A stretch of 46,853 nt of DNA from a virus. Each line of letters begins with the position of its first letter. Positions within the stretch are counted from its first letter, which is position 1. Shown here one piece after another: positions 25,373-34,291 of this stretch. A program made the translations under genes and the position numbers. The notes under the pieces were generated by a model. That model did not search any database. It was not told the origin of the DNA and was given only the letters and a program-made list of their open reading frames with translations. Location of the stretch: positions 1 through 46,853 of the IMG/VR virus record IMGVR_UViG_3300036780_000217; one strand, written 5' to 3'.

Positions 25373-26259
25373 GAGGGGCCTCCAACATAGACGGTTCCCG
25401 AAGTGTCCCTCGGGCCAGAGGTGAGCAGTTTAATGGCGCCCACCGGCGTCGCCGGCGACGTCAACATGATCGTGTAGATCACGGTGTAAACAAGGTGACC
25501 GAGAAAGAGTGAGCCGGCGCTCTGCGAGTCGTCATCCCAACCAACGCCGTCGTTGATGACGCGCAGCGCTGTGCCGTCGGGCAGCAGCAAGAACGTGTTG
25601 AACGACGTCCCGACGTTCTCTTCGATCGCTTCTTCGAGCATCGACCGAGTGTAGGGGTCCGATGCCCAGACCGAGATCTGTACGCCGCGCTGGAAGCGCC
25701 CGACGGGATAGGCGATCGTGCCTGACGCGCCGACATTGCAGAGGAAGCTGACGTTGCTCGTAACGCTGACGACGCCAGCTGCGGCCGTGGCGCTGATACC
25801 ATCGAGGGCGAGCGCGTTGATCGCGGCGGCTACTTTCGCGGCGACCGATGTCGGGGTGTCGCCGACGACGGCCTGCACGTACGCATCGGCGAGATCGCCG
25901 AAGACGGTGTGCACGTTGATCGGCGAGCCGATCGCGCCAGTGAGCGAGAACGTGATGGTCGACGTCGTCACGGCGGCAAGCAGTGGGCTCGTCGGGAGGT
26001 TTGCGACCCAGTTCTCGGTGGGAGGGAGCGGGGAGAAGACTTTTGCCTTGAGCGGCCAGAGCTGAATCTGCCAGTTCCCGTCGCCGGCGGCGAGGATATT
26101 GCCGACTTCGGTGATCAGCGGGTTACCGCGGATAATCTGACCATTTTGGATGGCAACTTCGACGTTCTTCTGGTTGATGAATGTCGCGCCCTCAAGGCCC
26201 GAGATGGCGGCCTTTATACCATTCCCGAGGGTAGTGAGCACGTCATCAAGTCTTGCCAC
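25369..26259 (-). CDS. phage structural protein upstream of the sheath
   Basis: The GTG start at 26259 overlaps the receiver gene by 14 bases. The 296-residue product has a helical start (RLDDVLTTLGNGIKAAISGL), a beta-rich centre with an insertion of Ig-like or repeat type (VFGDLADAYVQAVVGDTPTS), and a conserved-looking end region (ASDPYTRSMLEEAIEENVGT, then HLVYTVIYTIMLTSP). Position between head genes and sheath suits a neck or tail-terminator protein. No firm family assignment. Confidence 0.6.
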   Translation of the reverse strand: MARLDDVLTTLGNGIKAAISGLEGATFINQKNVEVAIQNGQIIRGNPLITEVGNILAAGDGNWQIQLWPLKAKVFSPLPPTENWVANLPTSPLLAAVTTSTITFSLTGAIGSPINVHTVFGDLADAYVQAVVGDTPTSVAAKVAAAINALALDGISATAAAGVVSVTSNVSFLCNVGASGTIAYPVGRFQRGVQISVWASDPYTRSMLEEAIEENVGTSFNTFLLLPDGTALRVINDGVGWDDDSQSAGSLFLGHLVYTVIYTIMLTSPATPVGAIKLLTSGPRDTSGTVYVGGPS

Positions 26260-26611
26260 TGTCGACTACCCTACGGATCTCCTTAGCCAGTGTGGTGCGA
26301 TCGTTAAACGGTTTTGCGACGGTCCCGTACCCGAGCTTTCGGAAACCCGGGATCGCCTGGCGCGCGAGCGTGACCATGATGATCTTGCCTGCAAGCTTTT
26401 CCCTGGCGATGATGGCCGCCGCGTCGGCACCGTTCATCGGAGGCATATTTACGTCGAGAAGTACGACATCGGGGCGAAACTTGCGGCACAGCGTGACGGC
26501 ATAGGCTCCGTTTTCCGCCTCACCTACGACCTCGAATCCACAATCGATGACAACCGCAGCGCGTAGCACATTTCGAGCGTGATAGGAGTCGTCGGCAATG
26601 ACAAACCTCAC
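26246..26611 (-). CDS. stand-alone CheY-like response regulator receiver domain
   Basis: The 121-residue product (GTG 26611, overlapping the upstream gene as GTGA) is a complete receiver: acidic pair in VIADDSYHAR (Asp 7, 8), phosphoacceptor Asp 53 in VVLLDVNMPPMNG, switch Thr 81 in IIMVTLAR, and Lys 100 in VAKPFN. There is no DNA-binding or enzymatic output domain, as in CheY. No histidine kinase is encoded in the window. Such a protein would accept phosphate from a host kinase and could act on chemotaxis, motility or signalling. It is transcribed and translationally coupled within structural genes, which is unusual. Confidence 0.9.
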   Translation of the reverse strand: MRFVIADDSYHARNVLRAAVVIDCGFEVVGEAENGAYAVTLCRKFRPDVVLLDVNMPPMNGADAAAIIAREKLAGKIIMVTLARQAIPGFRKLGYGTVAKPFNDRTTLAKEIRRVVDSGKT

Positions 26612-27390
26612 GACCAAAGCCGATCGGCGATAATGACGTTGCCGTCGAATCCAACCTGGCCGGTGCTGTGCACTTCCATGATCTCGTAGCGGTCGCCGTT
26701 GTTGGCGTTGATGCGATCCTGAACTTCCAGCACGACGCCAGGGAGATTCGGGGCAAAGATTAGGTGATGCGTGCGGTATTGCTTGGTCGGCGAGTTCTTC
26801 GGTAGCTGGCCATCGCGAACGCGATTGAGGGGTTGGATACCGACCGGAACGCTGGCACCCGACGTCGCCTCTTCGCTGAACGAATACATTCCGCTCGTGA
26901 GCACGAGATATTTTTCGATACCAATACGCGTCGCGCCATACCCGGTTTGCACGACGGCGAACTCGTCCTCCGGCTGCTGGCTGACGGCGCCCGCATCGGT
27001 GAAGGGGCGCGTGATGAACGAGAGCGTCTCGGTTCGCACGAACAGCGTCTCAGCCATCGGCCGCATCTGCGCGAGGTAGAAAATGCCGCCGTCGCTCAGA
27101 TAGCCCTGAGTGACGAGGAAGTCTTCTTCCTGCAGCTGCCGGCGGTCGCAGTTCGCGATGAAGACCAGGAGGTCGAAGGTCTGATTCTCGATCGCGACCT
27201 TCGACGACTTGCGAATGTTGGCCGGGAAGTTTGTGAAGAGCGGCGACCCAGAGATGACGCTGCTGTTGGTGCTATTGGTGCGCCGGTAGACGTTGTAGGG
27301 TTGCCCAACGACAGCGCCGACGACGCCGAGGCCGGTATCGATTGCCTGGTCGATTTCCGGCATTACGCCGAGCCAAGGAAGGAAGGTCAT
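26608..27390 (-). CDS. structural protein of the head-tail region, hypothetical
   Basis: The 260-residue product shares one base with the previous stop. It has beta-rich sequence: VVGQPYNVYRRTNSTNSSVI, VAIENQTFDLLVFIANCDRR, then a C-terminal segment APNLPGVVLEVQDRINANNG and GDRYEIMEVHSTG. This resembles head-tail joining or minor capsid proteins that bear a small beta-barrel. The exact role (adaptor or neck) is not determined. Confidence 0.6.
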   Translation of the reverse strand: MTFLPWLGVMPEIDQAIDTGLGVVGAVVGQPYNVYRRTNSTNSSVISGSPLFTNFPANIRKSSKVAIENQTFDLLVFIANCDRRQLQEEDFLVTQGYLSDGGIFYLAQMRPMAETLFVRTETLSFITRPFTDAGAVSQQPEDEFAVVQTGYGATRIGIEKYLVLTSGMYSFSEEATSGASVPVGIQPLNRVRDGQLPKNSPTKQYRTHHLIFAPNLPGVVLEVQDRINANNGDRYEIMEVHSTGQVGFDGNVIIADRLWS

Positions 27391-28226
27391 TACGCAACGC
27401 AGCCCCTTCCGCCGCCACCGCTGAACTTGCGCACGTACGCCTCGCCACCGATCGCTCGCGCGAGCTGAAAGACGAACTCTTTATAGAGACCGCGGCGCGC
27501 ACGCACTTCATCGCCGCGGAACGCGACGCCAGCGCCGCCAGCACCGGTCGCAGACTTGAGCCACAGCGAAAGCCCCGCTTGGGTCATGCTGTTCGCGAGG
27601 TAATCGCAAACCGCGATGAGGCCGTAGAGCGTCGACTGTGCGTAGCTAACCGGATTCGTGAAGGTCGCGATGATTGGGCAGACCGACCCCGGGTTATCGG
27701 TGACGAGGTTGGTCGTGCCGGTGGCGGCCGAAGAGAGCGCGATCGCGCTGGCGCCGGGTCCCGTGATCAGCAGCTCAGCGAAGTACGGCGGCATGTAGGC
27801 CGGAGAGAACTGATCTGCCGGCGGCGCACCGACCGCGGAGTAGCCGGCGGCCGCGAGCGTAGCGTTGGCATTGATAGCGATCGCGGAGTTGAGCGCGATC
27901 GAGTACAGCACCGAAGAATCGCTCGGGTTGATCGGATTCGGCGGAACCTCGAAGTCAGCGCTGCGGACCGCGTAGTCGACCGTGACGGCATCGATCGTGT
28001 ACGCGAGGAGATCGCCGACCGTCGGCCGGCCGCTAAGCTTGAACGAGCCCATGCTGACGCCGGTAAGGAGCTGCTCCTCGTCCGGCTGCATGTTGTTCAT
28101 CCGATATTCGAGATCTTCAACGTGGATCTCGAATCGCCAGCCGAAGAGCCTACCGGCTTGCGCCGTTCCCGCGAAGGGAAGGCCAAGGTGCCGCCGGATG
28201 GCGACCTTTTGTTGCTGAGTGAGCAT
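27390..28226 (-). CDS. structural protein downstream of the capsid gene, hypothetical
   Basis: This 278-residue protein begins with a helix (TQQQKVAIRRHLGLPFAGTA), typical of short head-completion proteins, then YRMNNMQPDEEQLLTGVSMG. The centre is beta-rich and mentions GDLLAYTIDAVTVDYAVRSA. The C-terminus (YKEFVFQLARAIGGEAYVRK) ends in a glycine-rich tail. It lies where connector genes are expected. It may combine the functions of separate small connector proteins, but that is inference. Confidence 0.6.
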   Translation of the reverse strand: MLTQQQKVAIRRHLGLPFAGTAQAGRLFGWRFEIHVEDLEYRMNNMQPDEEQLLTGVSMGSFKLSGRPTVGDLLAYTIDAVTVDYAVRSADFEVPPNPINPSDSSVLYSIALNSAIAINANATLAAAGYSAVGAPPADQFSPAYMPPYFAELLITGPGASAIALSSAATGTTNLVTDNPGSVCPIIATFTNPVSYAQSTLYGLIAVCDYLANSMTQAGLSLWLKSATGAGGAGVAFRGDEVRARRGLYKEFVFQLARAIGGEAYVRKFSGGGGRGCVA

Positions 28227-28468
28227 TAGGCATGCGTATCGGGCGCAGCGTCAACCGGCGCGTCGTCCTCCGGCACTTCTTCGGGAATGACGACGTACTT
28301 AATCTTAAACCTTTTCATGATCCCGATCAGCGCAGGATCGGTGAACGTCTTGCCCTTTTTGAATATAAGGATGCCACTGATCGTCGAAACGCGCGCGTCC
28401 TTGGTCACCATAACCTTTACAGGAGCAGGGGCTTTGGGCGAATCTTCTTTGGTGCGCGGCATAGTCAA
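28226..28468 (-). CDS. small protein after the major capsid gene
   Basis: This 80-residue protein shares one base with the next gene. It has a basic core (VSTISGILIFKKGKTFTDPA, then IMKRFKIKYVVIPEE) and an acidic tail. Compact beta folds of this size after the capsid gene are often decoration or head-assembly factors, but there is no specific motif. Confidence 0.55.
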   Translation of the reverse strand: MTMPRTKEDSPKAPAPVKVMVTKDARVSTISGILIFKKGKTFTDPALIGIMKRFKIKYVVIPEEVPEDDAPVDAAPDTHA

Positions 28469-28494
28469 ACTCCCAGGGCAAGGAAACAGAGTGA

Positions 28495-28524
28495 AGCCGG
28501 GCCAGCCCGCAGGCCAACCCGGCT
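28495..28524 (-). terminator. strong hairpin after the major capsid gene
   Basis: On the minus strand AGCCGGGTTGGCC pairs with GGCTGGCCCGGCT (thirteen positions including G-T pairs) around a four-base loop. No T-run follows, so it may be a partial terminator or a stabiliser lowering expression downstream of the abundant capsid gene. Confidence 0.5.
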
Positions 28525-28531
28525 CGTTAGA

Positions 28532-29965
28532 CTAGATCGCCGACGCGACTTCGATCTCGACAGCGCGCTTGAAGCGGCACCAGTCGGTCGTTCCGAAGAT
28601 CGTCGGGTTGGAACCCTTGTCGGTGCCAGACTCGAAGTCCCCGACCCACTTGTAGGTGGATTTGATGACTTCTTGCATGCGGTCCAGCGGGCTCTGAATG
28701 ATGAACTCGACGCCATCGATCCACTTGATGACTGCGGTTGCGCCGCCTTCCTCCTTCACCCGGTTCACACCGTAGTGCTGACCCTGGAAGTCGTATTCGG
28801 TGAGCGCGTCGCGGCCGTAGACGATCGCGTGACGGATCATGAAGCCGCCGCCCGGCGCGGTGTATGCCGGCGTGGTGTTGGCCTCAACGAACTCGACACC
28901 GAGACCCTTGGCGATCTTACCGTTGGTGAAGACCGGCGAGCGATCCCACTGGCCCATGGTTGCCGTGTTGAAGCGATCGTCGGCGTAGAGCTGCTGTATG
29001 ACGAGCGCGTCGACCGTGCACATGTACAGGCCGTTGCGCAGCGGCGGAATGCCGCGGCTCTTGAGCTTGCCGACTGCCGTCGCCACCATGTCGTAGGTGA
29101 GGGTGTCCGTCTCGGTCAGCTGGTAGCGCGTCTGCTTGGAGTTCGGCCGCAGCACGAACGAGCCATCCATCCCTTGCGGGTTGAAGACCGTGGTGCTCGC
29201 CGAAGGATCCATCGCCACGATGCGGTCGCCGATCGCACACGTGATATTTCCATCGAGACCCAGAACCGCAGAGGCGCCGATCGCGACGCCGGCGGTCTGC
29301 GCGCTCGAGATGTTGACCGTATCCCACACGATGCTGGTGACGTTAGCCGCATACGCTACGGTGCCGGACGACCCGCCCAGGACGAGTATCGGGATTTTGT
29401 TCGTCGGTGAGACTGCGACCGGCAGGCCATACGACGGCGCGAGCGCCGTCAGCAGGTACTGCGTATCGAAGCCGTACCCGTTGTCGACGTGAACGCTATT
29501 GCCTGCCGTGACTGCTCCCAACGCATACGTGTCGCCGGTCTCGTAGGACCGGTGCATCCGCTGCGCGGCGATGTAGTCCATGGTGAGACCGGCGCCGCGG
29601 GCAAGCTCCTCTTCGTTGTTGACGAAGAGGTCGGCGATCAGGGTCGTTTCTTCTTCGATGTTGAGATCGAGGCCATCAGCGTACTTGTTGAGCACGGCGT
29701 TCCACTGCTCGAAGGAGCGCTGCGAAGGGGTGAGGCCGTTATCGAGACCGGCGTTAGCCGCCGGGTTAAGCGGCGAGGTTTTGGCGGTCAGCGCGGCCGG
29801 GCGTGAGAACGTCTTCGTCTCGCCAATACGAGCTTCGAACTTCTCCTTATTTGCCGCGTCGCGATAGCCAAACTGTCCTCGAAGCGCGTCGTGGTAGTAC
29901 TTGTCCAAGTACCCGATCTGCTCGATGACATTGGAAATCGCCGCCGGAAAGTTGTTCAGTGACAT
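28532..29965 (-). CDS. major capsid protein
   Basis: The 477-residue product starts after an AGGAG site. It lies between scaffold and connector-type genes. The N-terminus contains a helical arm (NVIEQIGYLDKYYHDALRGQ), then RDAANKEKFEARIGETKTFS and TPSQRSFEQWNAVLNKYADG. The C-terminal part has strands typical of HK97-fold shells (GLGVEFVEANTTPAYTAPGG and ALTEYDFQGQHYGVNRVKEE). The strong ribosome site, the hairpin after the gene and its position support the capsid role. Similarity is by pattern only. Confidence 0.75.
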   Translation of the reverse strand: MSLNNFPAAISNVIEQIGYLDKYYHDALRGQFGYRDAANKEKFEARIGETKTFSRPAALTAKTSPLNPAANAGLDNGLTPSQRSFEQWNAVLNKYADGLDLNIEEETTLIADLFVNNEEELARGAGLTMDYIAAQRMHRSYETGDTYALGAVTAGNSVHVDNGYGFDTQYLLTALAPSYGLPVAVSPTNKIPILVLGGSSGTVAYAANVTSIVWDTVNISSAQTAGVAIGASAVLGLDGNITCAIGDRIVAMDPSASTTVFNPQGMDGSFVLRPNSKQTRYQLTETDTLTYDMVATAVGKLKSRGIPPLRNGLYMCTVDALVIQQLYADDRFNTATMGQWDRSPVFTNGKIAKGLGVEFVEANTTPAYTAPGGGFMIRHAIVYGRDALTEYDFQGQHYGVNRVKEEGGATAVIKWIDGVEFIIQSPLDRMQEVIKSTYKWVGDFESGTDKGSNPTIFGTTDWCRFKRAVEIEVASAI

Positions 29966-30078
29966 CGGAAAACTCCTAAGGGGGCGAGAGACGAAGCGTT
30001 ATCCCATCCCGCGTCCGCTAGGAGGGCTTGCGAAAACACACGGCATCCGCACGTGCGTTTCGAAATCTTTGTAGTGGC

Positions 30079-30747
30079 CTAGGTCTTGCCGGCCCGGAGG
30101 CGGCGATCGATCTCGGCCTGATCTTCGGGCTTCAGCTTGCGATAGTCGACATCGCCGGCCTTACCGCCCGGGTTCGGGTTGCCCGTGTTGAGGCCGCCGC
30201 GGTTATTTTTTGGATCGACGAACTTGTGCGGCTTGGCCGTTTTGAAGTCTTCGACGACTTTCTCGGCACCGATCACCTTGTCGTTTTCGATTTTCAGTGC
30301 TGCGAGATCGATAAGATCGATGTCGTCGGCATCTAGCAACCCGGCTGCGATCGCAAGCGCTTTTACTTCTGCTCTGATGATCCGGCGCTCGGCGGCCGTG
30401 ATCTTGTCGGCGGCGTCCTTCTCGGTTTTCTCGCGCTTTAGGCGCTCAGACTCAGCGAGCTCTTCGAACTTCTTTTCGTCCTTGAGCTTCTTTTGCCGTT
30501 CGGTCTCATCGGCCTCATCGCGTTCGCGCAGCTTTGTCTCGGCCGCTTCGGCACGTTCGCGACTCTTTTGCGCTTCGCTGCGCAGATCTTTAACGTGCTT
30601 CTCTTTGTAGAGCCGTTCGCCGTTGTGATCGACTGCGTTCGGATCGGGCGGATCCAGCTTAGGATCAGGGTTTTTCGGATCCGGGTTCTTTGGGTCGGTG
30701 GGTGGATCGGCGAAGAGCTGTATGTCGAAAGGAAACGTTGGCTTCAT
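30079..30747 (-). CDS. capsid scaffold protein
   Basis: This 222-residue protein starts MKPTFPFDIQLFADPPTD; the FDIQLFA opening is common in phage scaffold and capsid genes. A Pro/Asp repeat (DPKNPDPKNPDPKLDPPDP) precedes a long, highly charged coiled coil (residues about 50-130). The C-terminus is basic and ends YRKLKPEDQAEIDRRLRAG. This matches minor structural/GP20-type scaffolds that guide shell assembly and then leave. No separate head protease is visible nearby. Confidence 0.78.
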   Translation of the reverse strand: MKPTFPFDIQLFADPPTDPKNPDPKNPDPKLDPPDPNAVDHNGERLYKEKHVKDLRSEAQKSRERAEAAETKLRERDEADETERQKKLKDEKKFEELAESERLKREKTEKDAADKITAAERRIIRAEVKALAIAAGLLDADDIDLIDLAALKIENDKVIGAEKVVEDFKTAKPHKFVDPKNNRGGLNTGNPNPGGKAGDVDYRKLKPEDQAEIDRRLRAGKT

Positions 30748-30826
30748 GGTACTCCTTGGGCGCTGCCATCCGGTCAGCGCGCCGGATTCCGCTGCATCCG
30801 CAAGCGGAGTCAGGGTTCGATTGGGA

Positions 30827-31153
30827 CTAACGGTAGCGATCGGCGAGATCGGGACGACCGTCGCGATCCCAAACGTTTACGCGGCCCGTGAAGGACCGCC
30901 GTACTTTGTAGCGGCTGCGCACAACCGGCGCGTCGTCGGCCGGACCCCCGATCGTGCGGACATCGCCCGCGGAAACCGGTCCGCGCAGTGCCTTTAGGCG
31001 AGCCTGCTCTTGCACCAGCGCGCGGGCCTCGTCGACGAAGGCGACTGAGCCGTCGGGATTACGGTGGATATCGACGCCCTGCATCTGCACGGCGTCATCT
31101 TCGATCGCTGCGCGCGGCGCCGTCGCCGGCGCGAGTTGGTCCGGTTGCTTCAT
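30827..31153 (-). CDS. hypothetical protein between portal and scaffold
   Basis: This 108-residue protein starts behind AAGGAG, three bases after the portal stop. It is polar and mixed (DIHRNPDGSVAFVDEARALV, then SRYKVRRSFTGRVNVWDRDG). No catalytic motif is evident. It could be a head-associated protein; it lacks the serine/histidine signatures expected of a prohead protease. Confidence 0.55.
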   Translation of the reverse strand: MKQPDQLAPATAPRAAIEDDAVQMQGVDIHRNPDGSVAFVDEARALVQEQARLKALRGPVSAGDVRTIGGPADDAPVVRSRYKVRRSFTGRVNVWDRDGRPDLADRYR

Positions 31154-31156
31154 GAA

Positions 31157-32746
31157 CTACTCCTTAGCAGGGCCGCCCGGCGCGGGCGTTGGTTTATTCG
31201 GATCGACCGGAATCGGAAGCGGCTTTGGATCGTCGACGACCTGCGCGGGATCAGTGAGGCCAAGCTCGCCGGCGAGCTTCTTCGCAATCGCGCTGCCGGG
31301 AACGAGCTCAAGGGGAGCCGCGGCCGTGCCACCAGCGGCCATTTGCAGACCCTGGACGGTGTAGAGCAGATCCTGTCCGAGCAGCTGCTCATCGCTGGGC
31401 CAGTCGAGCTTAAAGCGCACCTTCTCGGGCACGGCGGTAATATCGAAGCCCTCGACTTCGCAAATGCCTTTTCGCAGCGCGTCGACGGTGAGCGAGACCA
31501 GCGGCAGCAGGCAGCCTTTGCCGTAGGCTTTGCGCTGGCGCGAGACCAGCAGCATTAGCGGCTTACGCAGCTGCTGCAGCGCCGCGCCCGACTGCGCAGC
31601 CTTCTCGTTGGCCGCATCGGACTTCATGCCACCGACGACTTCGAGGGCCCACTCCCGCAGCTGGCTAACGAACTCGCGAAGCTCGGTCATGCCGCCAGCT
31701 TCCATCTCTACGAGCTTGGCGTCATCACCGCGTAAGACTTGGGTCGGACCGCGGACGATCGCACCGTCGCCGTCGGTCTGCGCCGCGACGGGTTCATCGC
31801 CCGCCGGCTGCATATCGGCCTGATTGAACAGGTCGCCGCTCTTAATAAAGAGCATTGGATCGGCGGCGTACCGCAGCCCGCGATCTTCTTGCGACAGCTC
31901 GTAATCGACGCCAATACAGATATCGACGATCGGCCACCACATCGCCGGCCCGTCGGTATCCTTCTGCTTGCCGATCAGATTCTTGACGAAGACCGCGGGC
32001 ACGCAGCCGTGTTTATGCGGCGCTGAGTCGCGCTCCTGAAACTCGATGATCGTGTCGTCGACGCGCTTTTCGCCGAGACGAGCGAACTCGTCGGCAGGCA
32101 GAACGTGGTAGCGGGTCTCTTTAGCCTGATCGATCGTTAGCCGAAACCAGTAGGTCTGCTCCACGTCGATCTCGCGCTCAGAGATTTGGGCATCGGTGTA
32201 GAGCTCGCGGAGCTGCTCCTTACCAACCGGATACGTAACGTTGAGCGCTGCCATCGTGAGGGGATCGCGCGGAGTGTAGACCGGCTCGCAGAACTTCCCG
32301 GGCTGAATATCGTAGTACGGCGCGCCTTCGGACGTCGTGCGTATGATGACCGCGCACGAGCCAGCCTGACCCTGCTCGAAGATCTGCGGCATCCGAATAT
32401 CGAAGTCGAGCAGATCGAGGAGATCAGCGATCGCCTTTTCTGCGTCGGGATTGCGATCTTTTCCCGTGAAGCACTGCACGAGCGGGAACATCTCGTCCCC
32501 GAACAGTTCACCTTGCGTCTGCGAGAAGAGCAGGTGCGCAAGATTGTACTTTAGGCTCGGCCGGCGCTGGCGCGTCTGAATGTAATTTTTCGATCCATCG
32601 TACTCTTCTTCAAACTTGTGACCGAGGGACTTGACTTTGTCATAGAAGGTGCCGTCGAGCATACTCTCGAGCGCCGTGAGCTGCTTGTAGCGGTCTGAGG
32701 CACCGGGTTCGACTTTGATGTCCTTTACGAGGTCTTGGAACGCCAC
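31157..32746 (-). CDS. portal protein
   Basis: From GTG 32746 the 529-residue product has the portal pattern: an N-terminal region with YIQTRQRRPSLKYNLAHLLF, a central beta domain (VEQTYWFRLTIDQAKETRYH), the segment GPAMWWPIVDICIGVDYELS, and helical VVGGMKSDAANEKAAQSGAA with QLRKPLMLLVSRQRKAYGKG. The C-terminus is proline-rich. Portals form the dodecameric ring at the packaging vertex and bind terminase. The gene follows the terminase large subunit and a 27-residue frame whose stop it overlaps (TAGTG). Confidence 0.85.
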   Translation of the reverse strand: MAFQDLVKDIKVEPGASDRYKQLTALESMLDGTFYDKVKSLGHKFEEEYDGSKNYIQTRQRRPSLKYNLAHLLFSQTQGELFGDEMFPLVQCFTGKDRNPDAEKAIADLLDLLDFDIRMPQIFEQGQAGSCAVIIRTTSEGAPYYDIQPGKFCEPVYTPRDPLTMAALNVTYPVGKEQLRELYTDAQISEREIDVEQTYWFRLTIDQAKETRYHVLPADEFARLGEKRVDDTIIEFQERDSAPHKHGCVPAVFVKNLIGKQKDTDGPAMWWPIVDICIGVDYELSQEDRGLRYAADPMLFIKSGDLFNQADMQPAGDEPVAAQTDGDGAIVRGPTQVLRGDDAKLVEMEAGGMTELREFVSQLREWALEVVGGMKSDAANEKAAQSGAALQQLRKPLMLLVSRQRKAYGKGCLLPLVSLTVDALRKGICEVEGFDITAVPEKVRFKLDWPSDEQLLGQDLLYTVQGLQMAAGGTAAAPLELVPGSAIAKKLAGELGLTDPAQVVDDPKPLPIPVDPNKPTPAPGGPAKE

Positions 32747-32829
32747 TATGCGTCGAACCGACGAGCAACGCCAGCGGAAAAGCGCTCAACGATTGTCGCC
32801 GAGCACTCCTCTAAGCGCCGAACTGCCAT
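32746..32829 (-). CDS. 27-residue mini-protein between terminase and portal
   Basis: From ATG 32829, behind GGGAG, the frame encodes AVRRLEECSATIVERFSAGV and a short basic end. Its TAG overlaps the portal GTG start (TAGTG). The ribosome site and stop-start coupling suggest it is translated, perhaps mainly to couple portal translation. No function is assigned. Confidence 0.35.
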   Translation of the reverse strand: MAVRRLEECSATIVERFSAGVARRFDA

Positions 32830-32839
32830 CTGTCACTCC

Positions 32840-34291
32840 CTAGCGGTCGAACTTGAACTGGATTGAAGTCGGGCTGCGCGCGAGCATCCGTTCAACGTAG
32901 ACTAGGTAGCCGAGCGCGTCCGAGCTGTGCGTGAGGTCCTTGTTAGTGATCTTGTCGATCTCGTTGGTGCCGTCTTTGAAGGTCACCATCCGGAAATCGT
33001 CGAGCAGATCGTGGCACTTCTGGGCGTCGACCAGCATTCCGACACCGTCGCGGTCGGCGAACTGCATGTTCACCATGTTGACGCGATCGCCGGGCGACGG
33101 GCTCCTCTTGTGAACTCGTAGCCGCAGCGGGATGCCGGCGTTGCGGAGGCTCGTGATAATGTCGTCCCAGGCCGTTTTTACCGAGGCGTTGCTATCGATC
33201 GACTGGCCGCGTCCCGCCGATGGATCGCCATAGAGATAGACGCCGTACTTGCGAGCGTGATCGCCGTAGCGCTCGAGGAACGCGTTGACGACGTTGGGCG
33301 TACCTGCATCGCGCAGCACGATCTCGTCGTGGACGTAGAGCACACGCTTCTGGAAGCCCGCTATCGCGTTCTCGAACTTCTCTTTCGGAGGCCCTTGCGG
33401 GCTGGGTTGAAGCCCCAGGCTGACTTGCTTCTGCGTCACCTGCTGGCATACGACCGAGCACATCTTGAAGACGTTGAAGTCGTGCGACCAGAGGATCGGC
33501 GCAGGCCAGAGGTTTCTAGACGGTAGCCCTTGCGGCGGATCGGCGCAGTGAATCTTTGCATCGAACAGGCGGTAGACCATGCCGCCGAAGGTCGACCATT
33601 CGCCGTCGATCTCGACCGGCCACCGGTCGGGCGGATACATGCCCTCGATCTGCCGGATGTACTCTGCGAGCCCGGGCAGCAAGACATTGTCGCGCAGCGA
33701 GAACGTGAAGCACGGCCAACCCTCCGACGGCCACGCCTCTTCAATCAGCTTGTAGAGCCACGTGCCGATCGCCGGCGGGTTGAACGTCATCCGGCCCTGC
33801 AGGCGCATATCGGGATAGGCCGATGAGCTCTTGCGGCTGTGTCGCAGACGACCAGCCACGGCCCGAAACGTGTCGGCACCGTTGCCGTTGTGCCAGGTGG
33901 GGGGCTCTTCGCAGTAGATCGATTGAAACTCGGCTGAACGAACCCGCTGCGCAAGCTCGGCGGACATCGATCGAACCCGCGCGCCGCTGTGCAAGAACCG
34001 AACCATCGGGGTCGGGTTCTCGCGGTAGGTGAAGTCGCGGCCGACTTCCCAACCGAGATCTTCTTCGAGCACGCCGAGCAGCGACGGGAAAAATCCACGA
34101 CGCAGCTGATCGTAGTCGGCGCCGACAACGACGTGGCTCGCCTTGGGATAATCCTCGAGTCGGCGGATTACCCACCAAACCATCGCCATCGTCTTGCCGG
34201 AGCCGACCCCGCCTTTGGCCGCCACCCATTTTGCGGCGGCGCGCAAGAATAGCCCCTGCTTGCGCAGTAGGCGGATCACGAGGGTGATCAC
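32840..34291 (-). CDS. terminase large subunit
   Basis: The 483-residue product has an N-terminal packaging ATPase and a C-terminal nuclease. Walker A is AAKGGVGSGKTMAMVWW (Lys 33). Walker B is EFQSIYCEEPP (Glu about 128-129). A coupling-type segment is GRMTFNPPAIGTWL. RNase-H-like nuclease carboxylates are plausible in ILWSHDFNVF, YLYGDPSAGRGQS and THSSDALGYLVY. It pumps DNA through the portal and cuts concatemers. It overlaps the small subunit gene by four bases. Confidence 0.93.
   Translation of the reverse strand: MITLVIRLLRKQGLFLRAAAKWVAAKGGVGSGKTMAMVWWVIRRLEDYPKASHVVVGADYDQLRRGFFPSLLGVLEEDLGWEVGRDFTYRENPTPMVRFLHSGARVRSMSAELAQRVRSAEFQSIYCEEPPTWHNGNGADTFRAVAGRLRHSRKSSSAYPDMRLQGRMTFNPPAIGTWLYKLIEEAWPSEGWPCFTFSLRDNVLLPGLAEYIRQIEGMYPPDRWPVEIDGEWSTFGGMVYRLFDAKIHCADPPQGLPSRNLWPAPILWSHDFNVFKMCSVVCQQVTQKQVSLGLQPSPQGPPKEKFENAIAGFQKRVLYVHDEIVLRDAGTPNVVNAFLERYGDHARKYGVYLYGDPSAGRGQSIDSNASVKTAWDDIITSLRNAGIPLRLRVHKRSPSPGDRVNMVNMQFADRDGVGMLVDAQKCHDLLDDFRMVTFKDGTNEIDKITNKDLTHSSDALGYLVYVERMLARSPTSIQFKFDR

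Noticed and set aside
28232-29410. Plus-strand frame of 392 residues opposite the capsid gene
   Set aside because: Antisense shadow created by high GC content; Arg/Asp/Val-rich with no domain, while the minus strand is a well-supported capsid gene.
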